Positions 24,347 through 32,437 of a DNA stretch of 34,252 nucleotides are shown one piece after another. Every line of letters begins with the position of its first letter. Position 1 is the stretch's first letter. This DNA comes from Lachnospiraceae bacterium (lineage in GTDB: Bacteria; Bacillota; Clostridia; Lachnospirales; Lachnospiraceae). The stretch is taken from positions 1 to 34,252 of the forward strand of contig JAFRXK010000027.1 in NCBI GenBank assembly GCA_017442865.1, given 5' to 3'. A program made the position numbers and the translations under genes. The notes beneath the pieces are model-generated. The model had not been told where the DNA came from. It did not search any database and was given only the letters and a program-made list of their open reading frames with translations.

Positions 24347-25111
24347 GTGATAATTATTAATTATTTCGTAGAAGGAATTCAGGGGAGCGGAAAGAGTACG
24401 CTGGTTGGGAAGCTTAAGGAGCAGCACCCTGAGTATAAGGCGTATTGCGAGGGAGATTATTCGCCTGTGGAGCTTGCATGGTGTGCCTATGTGAGTGAGG
24501 AAGTTTATCAGGAGATTTTGGAGAAGTACGGCAGTATTCGTGAAGAGATAGAAAAATTCAGCGTCAAAGAGGGCGACAAAAGAATAATATGCTACACCCG
24601 GATTATTACGGACATTCCCGGCTTTCACAAGGACTTAGAGCAGTATGAAATTTATAACAACCGCAGGTCGTTTGAAGAGTTTAAAAACATTGTGCTTGGA
24701 AGATTTGAAAGATGGGACGGCGATAAGCAGATATTTGAATGCTCGCTTTTTCAGAATATAGTCGAGGACCTGATTTTGTTTAGAAAAATGCCGGATGACG
24801 AAATAATAGATTTCTACAGGGAAATCCGCAGAGCGTTAGATGGCAGAGAGCTTCAAATAATATATCTTAAGACCGAGGATGTGGCTGCAAATATCGACGT
24901 AATCAGAAAGGAACGTTCGGATGAGCAGGGAAATGAATTGTGGTTTCCGATGATGTGTGAATATTTCAACACGTCTCCCTACGCTGTGGAGCGGGGACTT
25001 TCGGGAGAGGCCGCTTTGCTGGAGCATTTTGTACACAGGCAGGAACTGGAGCTTAGAATATGCCGCGAGGTTTTTGGTGATAAATATATACAGAAGATTA
25101 GTAAAGCTTAG
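24347..25111 (+). CDS. P-loop protein, thymidylate-kinase-like
   Basis: About 252-255 residues. The P-loop GIQGSGKST lies near residues 9-18; the rest has a kinase-like layout with LQIIYLKTEDV as a late core strand and basic RRALDGREL before it. Start choice is unclear: GTG 24347 overlaps the AGAAGGAG ribosome site, and the codons at the right distance are ATA/ATT (24350-24358). A mutated ATG or a rare ATT start is possible. The function and substrate are unknown. It follows the truncated TtcA locus. Confidence 0.75.
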   Translation: MIIINYFVEGIQGSGKSTLVGKLKEQHPEYKAYCEGDYSPVELAWCAYVSEEVYQEILEKYGSIREEIEKFSVKEGDKRIICYTRIITDIPGFHKDLEQYEIYNNRRSFEEFKNIVLGRFERWDGDKQIFECSLFQNIVEDLILFRKMPDDEIIDFYREIRRALDGRELQIIYLKTEDVAANIDVIRKERSDEQGNELWFPMMCEYFNTSPYAVERGLSGEAALLEHFVHRQELELRICREVFGDKYIQKISKA

Positions 25112-25173
25112 GCGCAGTATGACGTAAGTCCGGTGAGCGGGCTTAATGTTAACGTAGAAGAGAGGGGTAATGC

Positions 25174-25983
25174 ATGAGATATTTAATGATTATAATATTA
25201 TGCCTGCTTATATGCATGGCAGGCTGTGCATCAAAAGAACAAGGCAGCGAAAGCAGCGAAAGCAGTGAGACCGCCAATTCGTATTCTCAGATTTCTCAGG
25301 ATGAGGCAAAGCACATGATGTCAGTTAATGATGGTCATATCGTGGTGGATGTGCGCAGACAGGACGAGTATGAGAATGGTCATATACCAGGAGCGATACT
25401 GATTCCGAATGAAAGTATCGGCAAGGAAAGACCGCAGGAGTTACCTGACCTCAATCAGATAATTCTTATATACTGCCGAAGCGGAAATCGCTCTAAGCAG
25501 GCGGCAGAAAAGCTTGCGGATATGGGGTATACGCACATTTATGAGTTTGGCGGAATCAACACATGGAAGGGTGAAATAGTACCCGGCATGGAGACGGAAG
25601 CCCAGACAGATGCGGACTCTAAGCAGGCTGCACAGGAGGAAAAGAGTATGAAAATGATTATCGGTGAGGCTGCGGTTCCTGTGACATGGGAAGATAATGA
25701 GTCAGTTGAGGAACTGAAAAAACTGCTGCCTCTGACTATCGAAATGTCTATGTATGGCGGCTTTGAGCAGGTTGGCGCTATCGGGCAGAGCATTGTGCGA
25801 AATGATACGCAGATTACTACTGATTCAGGAGATATAGTGCTGTATTCAGGCAATCAGATAGTCGTATTTTACGGTTCGAATTCGTGGGCGTATACACGTC
25901 TCGGACATGTAAACCTGTCAGAGCAGGAGATGACAGCCCTCCTTGGAAATGGTGATGTGACGATTACGATAATAAGAGAATAG
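25174..25983 (+). CDS. lipoprotein with rhodanese and cyclophilin-like domains
   Basis: A 269-residue exported lipoprotein. Residues 1-18 are a lipobox signal (LLICMAGC, Cys18). Residues ~38-135 form a rhodanese domain with the active Cys in YCRSGNRS. After a linker, residues ~158-269 resemble the bacterial cyclophilin-like fold (MIIGEAAVPVTWEDNESVEE, GGFEQVGAIGQSI, VLYSGNQIVVFYG). The pair may act on sulfur or protein folding outside the cell; this is inferred. GAGGGG precedes the ATG. The broken MATE gene starts 5 bases after its stop, suggesting an operon. Confidence 0.88.
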   Translation: MRYLMIIILCLLICMAGCASKEQGSESSESSETANSYSQISQDEAKHMMSVNDGHIVVDVRRQDEYENGHIPGAILIPNESIGKERPQELPDLNQIILIYCRSGNRSKQAAEKLADMGYTHIYEFGGINTWKGEIVPGMETEAQTDADSKQAAQEEKSMKMIIGEAAVPVTWEDNESVEELKKLLPLTIEMSMYGGFEQVGAIGQSIVRNDTQITTDSGDIVLYSGNQIVVFYGSNSWAYTRLGHVNLSEQEMTALLGNGDVTITIIRE

Positions 25984-25987
25984 CAGT

Positions 25988-26400
25988 ATGAGCGGTAATT
26001 TAGTGTCAAAGATAAAAATATCATTTAAAAATATAAATCACAAATTGTTTATAGCATTGTTGGTAATGGGACTGGTGCCGGCAATATACACAACTCTCAG
26101 AGTGTTCTGGCTTGGAAACCTGCCGGGAGACTGGTCATATTCAATAGCCGGTCAGCCACATTCTATGGCCTGGGGAAGACACATTACATGCTGTTTGAGT
26201 CTGTGGTGACAAATGTGGTTTACTATGGAACCGCTTTTGTTTTGTATATATGCGGCGTGTGGCAGCCGACATTAACCGGTATTGCGCTGCTGTTTGGCTT
26301 TGGCAATGCTTTTGATGCGCTGGTGTCGCTTGGAGCTTACTTGTATATGCTGAAGAAGCATCATATAAATATGCTGGATGTTGAAGAGAAAACAGTTTAG
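25988..26400 (+). pseudogene. MATE-family efflux gene with internal deletion
   Basis: The first part (25988 to about 26156) encodes HKLFIALLVMGLVPAIYTTL and FWLGNLPGDWSYSIAGQ, the start of a MATE transporter. From about 26160, in another frame, FYGLGKTHYMLFESVVTNVV and then GNAFDALVSLGAYLYMLKK gives the end of one. About 300 residues expected between them are missing. The junction lies near 26156-26161 and changes frame. Confidence 0.75.
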
Positions 26401-26466
26401 ATTTTAATGGCTTATCAAAGCAGTCATTTAAAAATAATGTTGTGGACTTTTCTTATAAAATAAATC

Positions 26467-26503
26467 AAAGGCAAGGACCGGTAAAATACAGATCTTTGCC
26501 TTT
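26467..26503 (+). terminator. intrinsic terminator after MATE remnant
   Basis: AAAGGCAAGGA pairs with TCTTTGCCTTT (26493-26503). The flanking A and T runs are short but could work in both directions. The rest of 26401-26631 shows no gene. Confidence 0.65.
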
Positions 26504-26631
26504 AATTTCATCATCAAGCTTTGATAATGTGACCGGTAAAAATTCTATTGTAATATTAAGACAAAATAATATATAATTAAAGAGAAGTATACAGGCATAC
26601 GACAACATTCAGACAAGGAATACGATAAGAT

Positions 26632-27546
26632 ATGGTAAATACGATTAATAAATACTGCGTAAATAATGACTGCTATAACTCAAATAGAAAGCTTGACAGC
26701 GTATCGTATCTGATAGTGCACAGCACCGCCGTATATCCTACGGTTATCAGGGCGGCAAAGGGCAAGAATAACTGGTTTACGCGCTGGAACAAGCCGGGTA
26801 TTCAGAAGCTTGCGCATGGCTTCATTGATGACACAGGAGTATATCAGTTCGCACCGGAGAATATGCGCTGCTGGCACATCGGAAACACATGGGGCAACAG
26901 CAACTGCATAGGATATGAGCTTTGTGAATTTGATGGAGAAAAAGAGTTTATCGGCACATGGAACAATGCAGTGGAGCTGTATGCTCTTTTGTGCGTAAAA
27001 TATGAGCTTGAATCTGACAAGGTTATAGGTCACTGCGAGGCGCACGATATGGGCTTCGCGACAAATCACAGCGACCCTGTGCCTTATTTCAAAATGCACG
27101 GCAGAACGATGAACGATTTTAGAAATGATGTGAAAAGGCGCATTGCTTCGTTGACAGCGACTCCGGGCAAGGTTATAGACTGTGATGAATTAAACATAAG
27201 ACAGTCTCCGAACGGCAAGGTATTAGCGGCTATTCCAAAGGGCGCGAAGCTGTACATAATCGGCGCGGGCACCGACAGCGACGGCGACAACTGGCATGAA
27301 ATAATTTATAAGAACATGACAGGCTACGCCTGGCCTAGATACATTTCGTTTAAGGGCATTGTCAATGACAAGGAATCGCTTAATTTCAGACGCTCACCGA
27401 ACGGAGAAATCATTAAGAAAATTCCTGACGCAACGCCTATTGATATCACCGGCATAGGCTATGACAGCGAGGGAAGCATGTGGTACAAGGCCGAGTATCA
27501 GGGCGTGACCGGGTATGTGTGGCCGGGGTTAATAAGACTTAAGTAA
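26632..27546 (+). CDS. N-acetylmuramoyl-L-alanine amidase with two SH3 domains
   Basis: A 304-residue cell-wall hydrolase. Residues ~20-155 form an Amidase_2 domain: zinc ligands appear as H in YLIVHSTA, H in CWHIGNTW or GHCEAHD, and the acidic end NHSDPVPYF. Two bacterial SH3 (SH3_3) repeats follow, with LNIRQSPNGKVLAAIPKG and LNFRRSPNGEIIKKIPD. There is no signal peptide, a layout common in phage endolysins released by holins. The ribosome site is weak. The gene is not surrounded by other phage genes, so it may be a domesticated lysin. Confidence 0.88.
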   Translation: MVNTINKYCVNNDCYNSNRKLDSVSYLIVHSTAVYPTVIRAAKGKNNWFTRWNKPGIQKLAHGFIDDTGVYQFAPENMRCWHIGNTWGNSNCIGYELCEFDGEKEFIGTWNNAVELYALLCVKYELESDKVIGHCEAHDMGFATNHSDPVPYFKMHGRTMNDFRNDVKRRIASLTATPGKVIDCDELNIRQSPNGKVLAAIPKGAKLYIIGAGTDSDGDNWHEIIYKNMTGYAWPRYISFKGIVNDKESLNFRRSPNGEIIKKIPDATPIDITGIGYDSEGSMWYKAEYQGVTGYVWPGLIRLK

Positions 27547-27574
27547 GAGCTTTTTGAATTTAAAGTGGGCTTAC

Positions 27575-27603
27575 TTGACTTGTATATTAATTGCTGGTAC
27601 AAT
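27575..27603 (+). promoter_or_regulatory. predicted promoter of ABC transporter operon
   Basis: TTGACT (27575-27580), 17 bases and TACAAT (27598-27603) lie 50 bases before the ATPase gene. Confidence 0.75.
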
Positions 27604-27653
27604 AAAACATTAAGAATCAATACACACATGAAGATTTTACCGGAGGATATTTT

Positions 27654-28337
27654 ATGACTGATGTTATTGAGATAAAGCATCTGACTAAAAGCTATGGAAA
27701 GAACAGGGGCGTAATTGACGTGTCGTTAAATGTCGGACAGGGCGATATTTTCGGCTTCCTTGGACCGAACGGCGCAGGCAAGTCAACAACGATTCGTTCA
27801 ATGCTTGGTTTTTTGAAGATTGACAGCGGAAGCATTAAGATACTGGGGATGGACAGCGTAACTGAGCATGAGAAGATTTTGAAGGAGGTCGGATACATGC
27901 CGTCGGAGGCGTGGTTTTATCCATCAATGAGAGTATCTGAGGTTATAAAATATGCGGCTGATGTAAGGGGACTTGACTGCGCCAAAGAGGCGGAAAAGCT
28001 TTGCGAGAGGCTGAAGGTGGACACGCATAAAAAGATAAAGGAGCTTTCACTTGGCAACAGAAAGAAGGTCAGCATTGTGTGTGCGATGCAGCACAGACCG
28101 AAGCTTTTTGTGTTTGATGAGCCTACAAGCGGACTCGACCCTTTGATGCAGAAGCATTTTTTTGAACTGATAAATGAGTATGTTGATGAGGGAGCAACCT
28201 GCCTTTTGTCTACGCATGTGTTGTCGGAGGTAAATAAATACTGCAAAAATGCGGCGATTATGCGAGAGGGCAGGCTGACAATGCTTGAATCCGCCACGAT
28301 AGATGACGATACGTTTATTAAATTTTACGAGGATTGA
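27654..28337 (+). CDS. ABC transporter ATP-binding protein
   Basis: A 227-residue ATPase subunit. Walker A GPNGAGKST, Q-loop region GYMPSEAWFY, signature LSLGNRKKV (the usual LSGGQ is changed to LSLGN, a form common in this subfamily), Walker B LFVFDEPTSGLD and switch His in LLSTHVLSE. CGGAGG precedes the ATG. The permease gene begins 12 bases after its stop, so they form one ABC-2-type export unit. It is shorter than the usual 290-300 residues but complete in motifs. Substrate unknown. Confidence 0.92.
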   Translation: MTDVIEIKHLTKSYGKNRGVIDVSLNVGQGDIFGFLGPNGAGKSTTIRSMLGFLKIDSGSIKILGMDSVTEHEKILKEVGYMPSEAWFYPSMRVSEVIKYAADVRGLDCAKEAEKLCERLKVDTHKKIKELSLGNRKKVSIVCAMQHRPKLFVFDEPTSGLDPLMQKHFFELINEYVDEGATCLLSTHVLSEVNKYCKNAAIMREGRLTMLESATIDDDTFIKFYED

Positions 28338-28348
28338 GAGGTGGCGGC

Positions 28349-29140
28349 ATGAGAACTGTATTTTTAAAGGAACTAAAATTAAATATAAAGAATCTATTGA
28401 TCTGGAGCCTCACGATAGGACTGCTCGGATTAGCGTGCATTGTTATATACAAAAGCATGCAGGCTGATATGAAGAATATGGCGGACGCATTTTCAAATAT
28501 GGGTGCATTTGCGGATGCATTCGGAATGAGCACGCTTAGCATTGCAACGCTTAAAGGATATTTTGCAACTGAAATCGGCACGATTCACGGACTCGGAGGC
28601 GGGCTGTTTGCTGCGATTATTGCTATAGGAATGCTTTCAAAAGAGGAAGAAGCTCATACGGGTGAGTTCCTTTTCTCGCTGCCTTTATCAAGAAGCAAGG
28701 TCGTGCTTGCAAAGTGCGTGTGCATTGCTGTAATGCTTGTGGTATTTACGGTTATATGCGCAGCTTTATATGCTCTTGGTTTTGTTGCGCTTGGCGAGGG
28801 CATACCTGCAAAAGAATTCCTTACATTTATGGGAATGCAGCTTGTGATGGATATTGAAATTGCTGCGATATGCTTCTTCGTTTCGGCACTGTCGGGTAAA
28901 AACAAGATGGGGCTCGGACTTGGAATCGCACTTATCTGCTATATGTTTGATTTGATTGGAAGAGTAGTGCCTGATTTGAAGGAATATTTATTTTTGGGAC
29001 CATATTCATTTTCAAATGCTTCGGAAATCTTTTCGGGAGCGGATATATCCTCTAAGGCATTAATTGTTGCGGCGGCTGTGACGGTTTTGTGCATTGCAGG
29101 GGCGTTTATATGCTATAACAGACGCGACCTTGCAAGCTGA
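28349..29140 (+). CDS. ABC-2-type transporter permease
   Basis: A 263-residue membrane protein with about six hydrophobic segments (first IWSLTIGLLGLACIVIY, last LIVAAAVTVLCIAGAFICY). It begins MRTVFLKELKLNIKNLLIW, typical of ABC-2 permeases, and the loop EEEAHTGEFLFSLPLSRSKV has the conserved 'L--LPLSR' motif. It pairs with the ATPase directly upstream. The start ATG at 28349 follows GAGAGGTGG. Its last codons (YNRRDLAS stop) are repeated downstream. Confidence 0.9.
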   Translation: MRTVFLKELKLNIKNLLIWSLTIGLLGLACIVIYKSMQADMKNMADAFSNMGAFADAFGMSTLSIATLKGYFATEIGTIHGLGGGLFAAIIAIGMLSKEEEAHTGEFLFSLPLSRSKVVLAKCVCIAVMLVVFTVICAALYALGFVALGEGIPAKEFLTFMGMQLVMDIEIAAICFFVSALSGKNKMGLGLGIALICYMFDLIGRVVPDLKEYLFLGPYSFSNASEIFSGADISSKALIVAAAVTVLCIAGAFICYNRRDLAS

Positions 29141-29270
29141 AAGGCTGAAAGACTGTTAATGCCTGTAGGATGTGCGGCAACAACGGACGCGACATTGCAA
29201 GCTGAAAGACTGTTAATGCCTGTCGGATGTATGGCTATAACAGACGCGACCTTGCAAGCTGAAATAATTT
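29113..29270 (+). repeat. tandem repeat spanning the ABC permease stop codon
   Basis: The coding end ATAACAGACGCGACCTTGCA, AGC TGA recurs twice in the 3' flank: GACGCGAC starts at 29121, 29186 and 29243 (periods 65 and 57; the first unit has an 8-base extra AAGGCTGA). Each copy keeps GCAAGCTGA. The third ends at the ribosome site of the next gene. Confidence 0.9.
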
Positions 29271-29285
29271 AGAATGGGGGGCTTT

Positions 29286-30032
29286 ATGGATTATATCAGA
29301 GTAACAAAGGAAAATCTTGAAAGCGAGCACATTTGCTGCGCCATTTCAAACAACAAGGATATTCAGGTTGCTTCAAAGAAGGCGTGGCTTTTGGAGCGAT
29401 TTGACGAGGGGCTTGTGTTTTTAAAGAGTACGGAGCGTGGAAAATGCTTTATCGAATACATTCCAGCGGAAAATGCGTGGAATCCGATTGATGCAGCAGG
29501 GTATATGTATATCGATTGTCTGTGGGTGTCTGGCTCATTTAAGGGGCACGGATATTCAAATGACCTGCTTAACGAGTGTATACGTGACAGCAGACAAAAG
29601 GGTATGAAGGGCTTGTGCATTCTGTCATCTGCAAAGAAAAGACCATTCCTCGCCGACCCGAAATATTTAAAATACAAGGGCTTCAGTGTGTGCGACGAGG
29701 CTGACAATGGCATTATGCTGTGGTATCTGCCGTTTTCACCTGATGCAGCACCGCCACGATTTAAGGAGTGTGCAAGGCATCCGCACATTGATGAAGATGG
29801 CTATGTGCTTTATTATACAAGCCAGTGCCCGTTCAATGCAAAATATGTGCCGATTGTGGAGCAGACTGCAAAGGATAATGGTATTACGTTCAAGGCTATT
29901 CACCTTGAGAGCAGGGAGGCGGCGCAGAACGCGCCGACCCCGGTTACGACCTACGCCCTGTTTTACAATGGAGAGTATCTGACAAATGAGCAGATGAACG
30001 ATACTAAGTTTTTAAAGCTTGCGGCACGATAA
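29286..30032 (+). CDS. GNAT acetyltransferase with YoaP-like domain
   Basis: A 248-residue cytoplasmic protein. Residues ~1-150 are a GNAT fold with the acetyl-CoA loop region CLWVSGSFKGHGYSNDLLNE. Residues ~165-248 match the YoaP-like domain: YYTSQCPFNAKYVP and TPVTTYALFYNGEYLT. Target unknown; family members acetylate small molecules or proteins. GGGGGG lies 4-5 bases before ATG 29286; ATG 29274 would add 4 residues and lies before that site. A decayed partial copy lies at 18593-18742. Confidence 0.88.
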   Translation: MDYIRVTKENLESEHICCAISNNKDIQVASKKAWLLERFDEGLVFLKSTERGKCFIEYIPAENAWNPIDAAGYMYIDCLWVSGSFKGHGYSNDLLNECIRDSRQKGMKGLCILSSAKKRPFLADPKYLKYKGFSVCDEADNGIMLWYLPFSPDAAPPRFKECARHPHIDEDGYVLYYTSQCPFNAKYVPIVEQTAKDNGITFKAIHLESREAAQNAPTPVTTYALFYNGEYLTNEQMNDTKFLKLAAR

Positions 30033-30046
30033 AATTAACAGACAGC

Positions 30047-30088
30047 AACAACGCAGACGATTTTTGATTATCGTCTGCGTTGTTTTTG
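30047..30088. terminator. bidirectional terminator between convergent genes
   Basis: AACAACGCAGACGAT (30047-30061) pairs perfectly with ATCGTCTGCGTTGTT (30070-30084), followed by TTT, and serves the + gene ending at 30032 and the - gene ending at 30106. Confidence 0.9.
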
Positions 30089-30105
30089 CGGATTATATTT
30101 ATACT

Positions 30106-30873
30106 TCAGCGCATGCCTAAAAGCTCCTTCAGCGTCAGAGCTTCGCGAGGCAGTGATGCAGGATTATCGTCCGGCATAAATTCGAGCATACACCATCTGT
30201 CCACGTTATCTTTTTCCAGAGTATCAAAATAAGCGCTCCATTCGTCAAATCCGTCAGAAAGAGGCAGACGAAGTCCTGGCTCCGGCCAGTTAAAGACGTG
30301 AATATTTACTGCATATGGCAGCAAATCTGCAAGCGCGAGACTGTTTTCGGCAAAATCATAGCATTCGTTCGGCTGCCAGTACATGCGCAGATTCGGCATG
30401 CCGGTTTCATGCATCAGGCGCAGGGCAGAAGCACGGCAGTCAGTAAGGGTATTGCGGTGACATTCAAAGGCAATAGTGATATCCTTTTCTTTTGCCATTT
30501 CAGCAAGCTTTCTTGCTTCCTGCACAAGTCTTTCACGCTCATTTTCAGCAACATCTGCACTTGCCGATGTACCCGCCCAGATTCGAATAGTAGGTGCACC
30601 AAGCGCACACGCAGTCGATAAAACCTTTTCAAATTCTTTTTTATAGTCTGTGCCGTAGGAGCCAAGCCTGTAATATGAGCCGTAGGCGGCAACCAAAAGC
30701 CCTGCTTTGTGAGTCATTTCGGCAACCCTTAAAGCATTTTCTATATTATCCGGAGGCACATGAACGTCGCCTCCCCATTCGATTCCTTCTAATCCGGCTG
30801 ATGCGGCAATGCGTACAATTTCCTCACAGGAAAGTGTGCGGAAGCTGACAGATACTAATCCCGGTTTTAACAT
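30106..30873 (-). CDS. sugar phosphate isomerase/epimerase-like TIM-barrel protein
   Basis: A 255-residue protein of the AP-endonuclease-2-like TIM barrel family (sugar or inositol isomerases/epimerases). Metal or substrate acids appear in LEGIEWGGDVHVP, ITIAFECHRNTLTDC, YAVNIHVFNW and WCMLEFMPDD. Substrate unknown. The ATG at 30873 follows AAAGGAG by 8 bases; the ATG at 30903 starts inside the dispersed repeat (next entry) and is rejected. It lies downstream of, and on the same strand as, the D-2-hydroxyacid dehydrogenase, so they may be one transcript for a sugar-acid pathway. Confidence 0.85.
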   Translation of the reverse strand: MLKPGLVSVSFRTLSCEEIVRIAASAGLEGIEWGGDVHVPPDNIENALRVAEMTHKAGLLVAAYGSYYRLGSYGTDYKKEFEKVLSTACALGAPTIRIWAGTSASADVAENERERLVQEARKLAEMAKEKDITIAFECHRNTLTDCRASALRLMHETGMPNLRMYWQPNECYDFAENSLALADLLPYAVNIHVFNWPEPGLRLPLSDGFDEWSAYFDTLEKDNVDRWCMLEFMPDDNPASLPREALTLKELLGMR

Positions 30874-30890
30874 TTTATGTACTCCTTTCA

Positions 30891-30940
30891 TTCCCGCAAG
30901 CATCGAGCAAAGCGGACGAGCTTGCTGCGGGGTATTTGAC
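30891..30940 (-). repeat. dispersed repeat element, copy 2
   Basis: On the - strand it begins GTCAAATACCCCGCAGCAAG and ends GCTTGCGGGAA, matching the two ends of 13847-14038. It directly joins the last copy of the 69-bp dehydrogenase-tail repeat, whose units also start GTCAAATAC. Confidence 0.8.
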
Positions 30941-31105
30941 TTACGCCATGGTTTTAAGCATATCCTCTGGTAAATTTACACATAACGACGAAAAGGGCTC
31001 GTATTTGACTTATGCCATGGTTTTAAGCGTATCCTCTGGTAAATTTACACATAACGACGAAAAGGGCTCGTATTTGACTTATGCCATGGTTTTAAGCATA
31101 TCCTC
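30932..31105 (-). repeat. 69-bp tandem repeat spanning the dehydrogenase stop codon
   Basis: GTATTTGACTTATGCCATGG starts at 31001 and 31070, and with one C change at 30932, so the period is exactly 69. On the - strand each unit holds the last codons GATATGCTTAAAACCATGGC, then TAA (one copy ACG for ATG), then a 40-base flank. Three stops are thus present. Confidence 0.93.
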
Positions 31106-32083
31106 TGTTACCTCGCAAGGATTACTGCGTCCTGCGGTAAAATCGGAAAATGCATTATACATACATTCGCCCATCCTTGCAATTTCGTTTCCGAGAGAGC
31201 CCGCCATATGAGGCGTCAGGAAAACATTTGGCAGGGTGTATAGCTCGCTTCCCTCAACAGGCGGCTCAGGGTAGGTTACATCAAGCACTGCAGCGCGCGT
31301 CGAAACGTCTTTAAGCGCATTTATAAGGTCAGCCTCGACAACCTGTCTGCCGCGTCCGGTATTGATAAACACAGCGTTATCCTTCATGACATCAAAGCAC
31401 GTATGGTCAAGCATTGCTGCTGTCTGAGGATTGTCAGCAAGGTGATTTGAAATAACCTGGCATTTTGCGAAAAGCTCCTGAAGGGAAGTAACCTTTTGTG
31501 CGCCGAGTGCTAAGGCAGCCTCTTCTGATAAAAACGGGTCAAAGACAAGCGCCCTAAGGCGGTACGCCTTTAACATTTTAAGGACCAGCCTGCCCACCAT
31601 TCCCGCGCCGATAATGCCGACAGGAGTATCATAATTGCCAGGATAAGGACATCCTGTGTCATGCTCCGTCCAGATGGCGCCGTCACGGTGAAGCGTCTGG
31701 AAAAAGCCCTTATTTGCGAGGATAATCTGCGATACGGTCACCTCTGCGACAGGCACCGCATTTGCGCTCCACGCAGAGAAAATCCTCACGCCGCACTCAA
31801 GATAAGGGCGCGCAAAATACTGCACGCTGCCGGCAGCGTAAAAAACTGCCTTAAGTGACGGAAGACACTTAGAAATCTGCTCCCTGCTTAACTGTGCCAT
31901 TCCCCATGTGGAAAAAATGTATTCCGTGTTTTTAAACAGCCCGGGGTTTGAAATAATAGTGTCAGCGTCATAATAACCCGGCATAATACCCGGGAGATTA
32001 TCCAGTTCATCTCGTATATCGGAAGAATATGCCTTAAAAATCGCTTCCTGTGTTCCAATAAATATTCCTTTTTTCTCGTCCAT
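31079..32083 (-). CDS. D-isomer-specific 2-hydroxyacid dehydrogenase family protein
   Basis: A 334-residue NAD(P)-dependent dehydrogenase. The Rossmann motif is VGIIGAGMVGR, the substrate Arg/Asn region INTGRGRQVVEADLI, the Glu region LDVTYPEPP and the catalytic His in LTPHMAGS. The catalytic Arg of the usual 'N-AR-' position is replaced by the NTGRGR context, as in many family members. CAGGTGG precedes the ATG at 32083; a longer frame from 32116 has no good site. It may work with the isomerase-like gene downstream in sugar-acid metabolism. Confidence 0.88.
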   Translation of the reverse strand: MDEKKGIFIGTQEAIFKAYSSDIRDELDNLPGIMPGYYDADTIISNPGLFKNTEYIFSTWGMAQLSREQISKCLPSLKAVFYAAGSVQYFARPYLECGVRIFSAWSANAVPVAEVTVSQIILANKGFFQTLHRDGAIWTEHDTGCPYPGNYDTPVGIIGAGMVGRLVLKMLKAYRLRALVFDPFLSEEAALALGAQKVTSLQELFAKCQVISNHLADNPQTAAMLDHTCFDVMKDNAVFINTGRGRQVVEADLINALKDVSTRAAVLDVTYPEPPVEGSELYTLPNVFLTPHMAGSLGNEIARMGECMYNAFSDFTAGRSNPCEVTEDMLKTMA

Positions 32084-32128
32084 AATATTACCACCTGAAA
32101 AATATTGTATAATCAAATATAACTATGC

Positions 32129-32166
32129 TTAACAATTATTATATTGTTAATATCAGAATGATTCAA
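32129..32166 (-). promoter_or_regulatory. promoter and palindrome of dehydrogenase gene
   Basis: Read on the - strand: TTGAAT (32166-32161), 17 bases, TATAAT (32143-32138). An 8-bp inverted repeat TTAACAAT/ATTGTTAA (32129-32136, 32143-32150) overlaps the -10 box, as an operator would. Confidence 0.65.
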
Positions 32167-32216
32167 TATTAATTCTTAAATCTGTTAATTTTTATATGGT
32201 GATTTGATATAAAATA

Positions 32217-32245
32217 TTGCAAATAACGCAGAATTTGATTATAAT
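32217..32245 (+). promoter_or_regulatory. predicted promoter of lipoprotein gene
   Basis: TTGCAA (32217-32222), 17 bases, TATAAT (32240-32245). A further TATAAT lies at 32307-32312 with a poor -35. The leader of about 185 bases holds only a five-codon frame (MYCT) after GGGGAG at 32350. Confidence 0.65.
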
Positions 32246-32437
32246 AAAGAAGATATTGAGTAGTGAGATTTTTCGTCCACAAAAACGGCTTAAAAATAAG
32301 GTGTGTTATAATAGTTTAAAATAAAAGTGAAAGGGAAGGGGAGTTAGAGATGTATTGTACATAAAAATGATATCACTTTTAGAAAATGAACTATTATAGC
32401 TAATTTAAAATCAAAATATAACAGGAGGAATATTTTT

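Noticed and set aside
22545..25111. The P-loop genes as one defence system
   Set aside because: They are separated by unrelated and broken genes, differ in family, and lack an effector or shared promoter.
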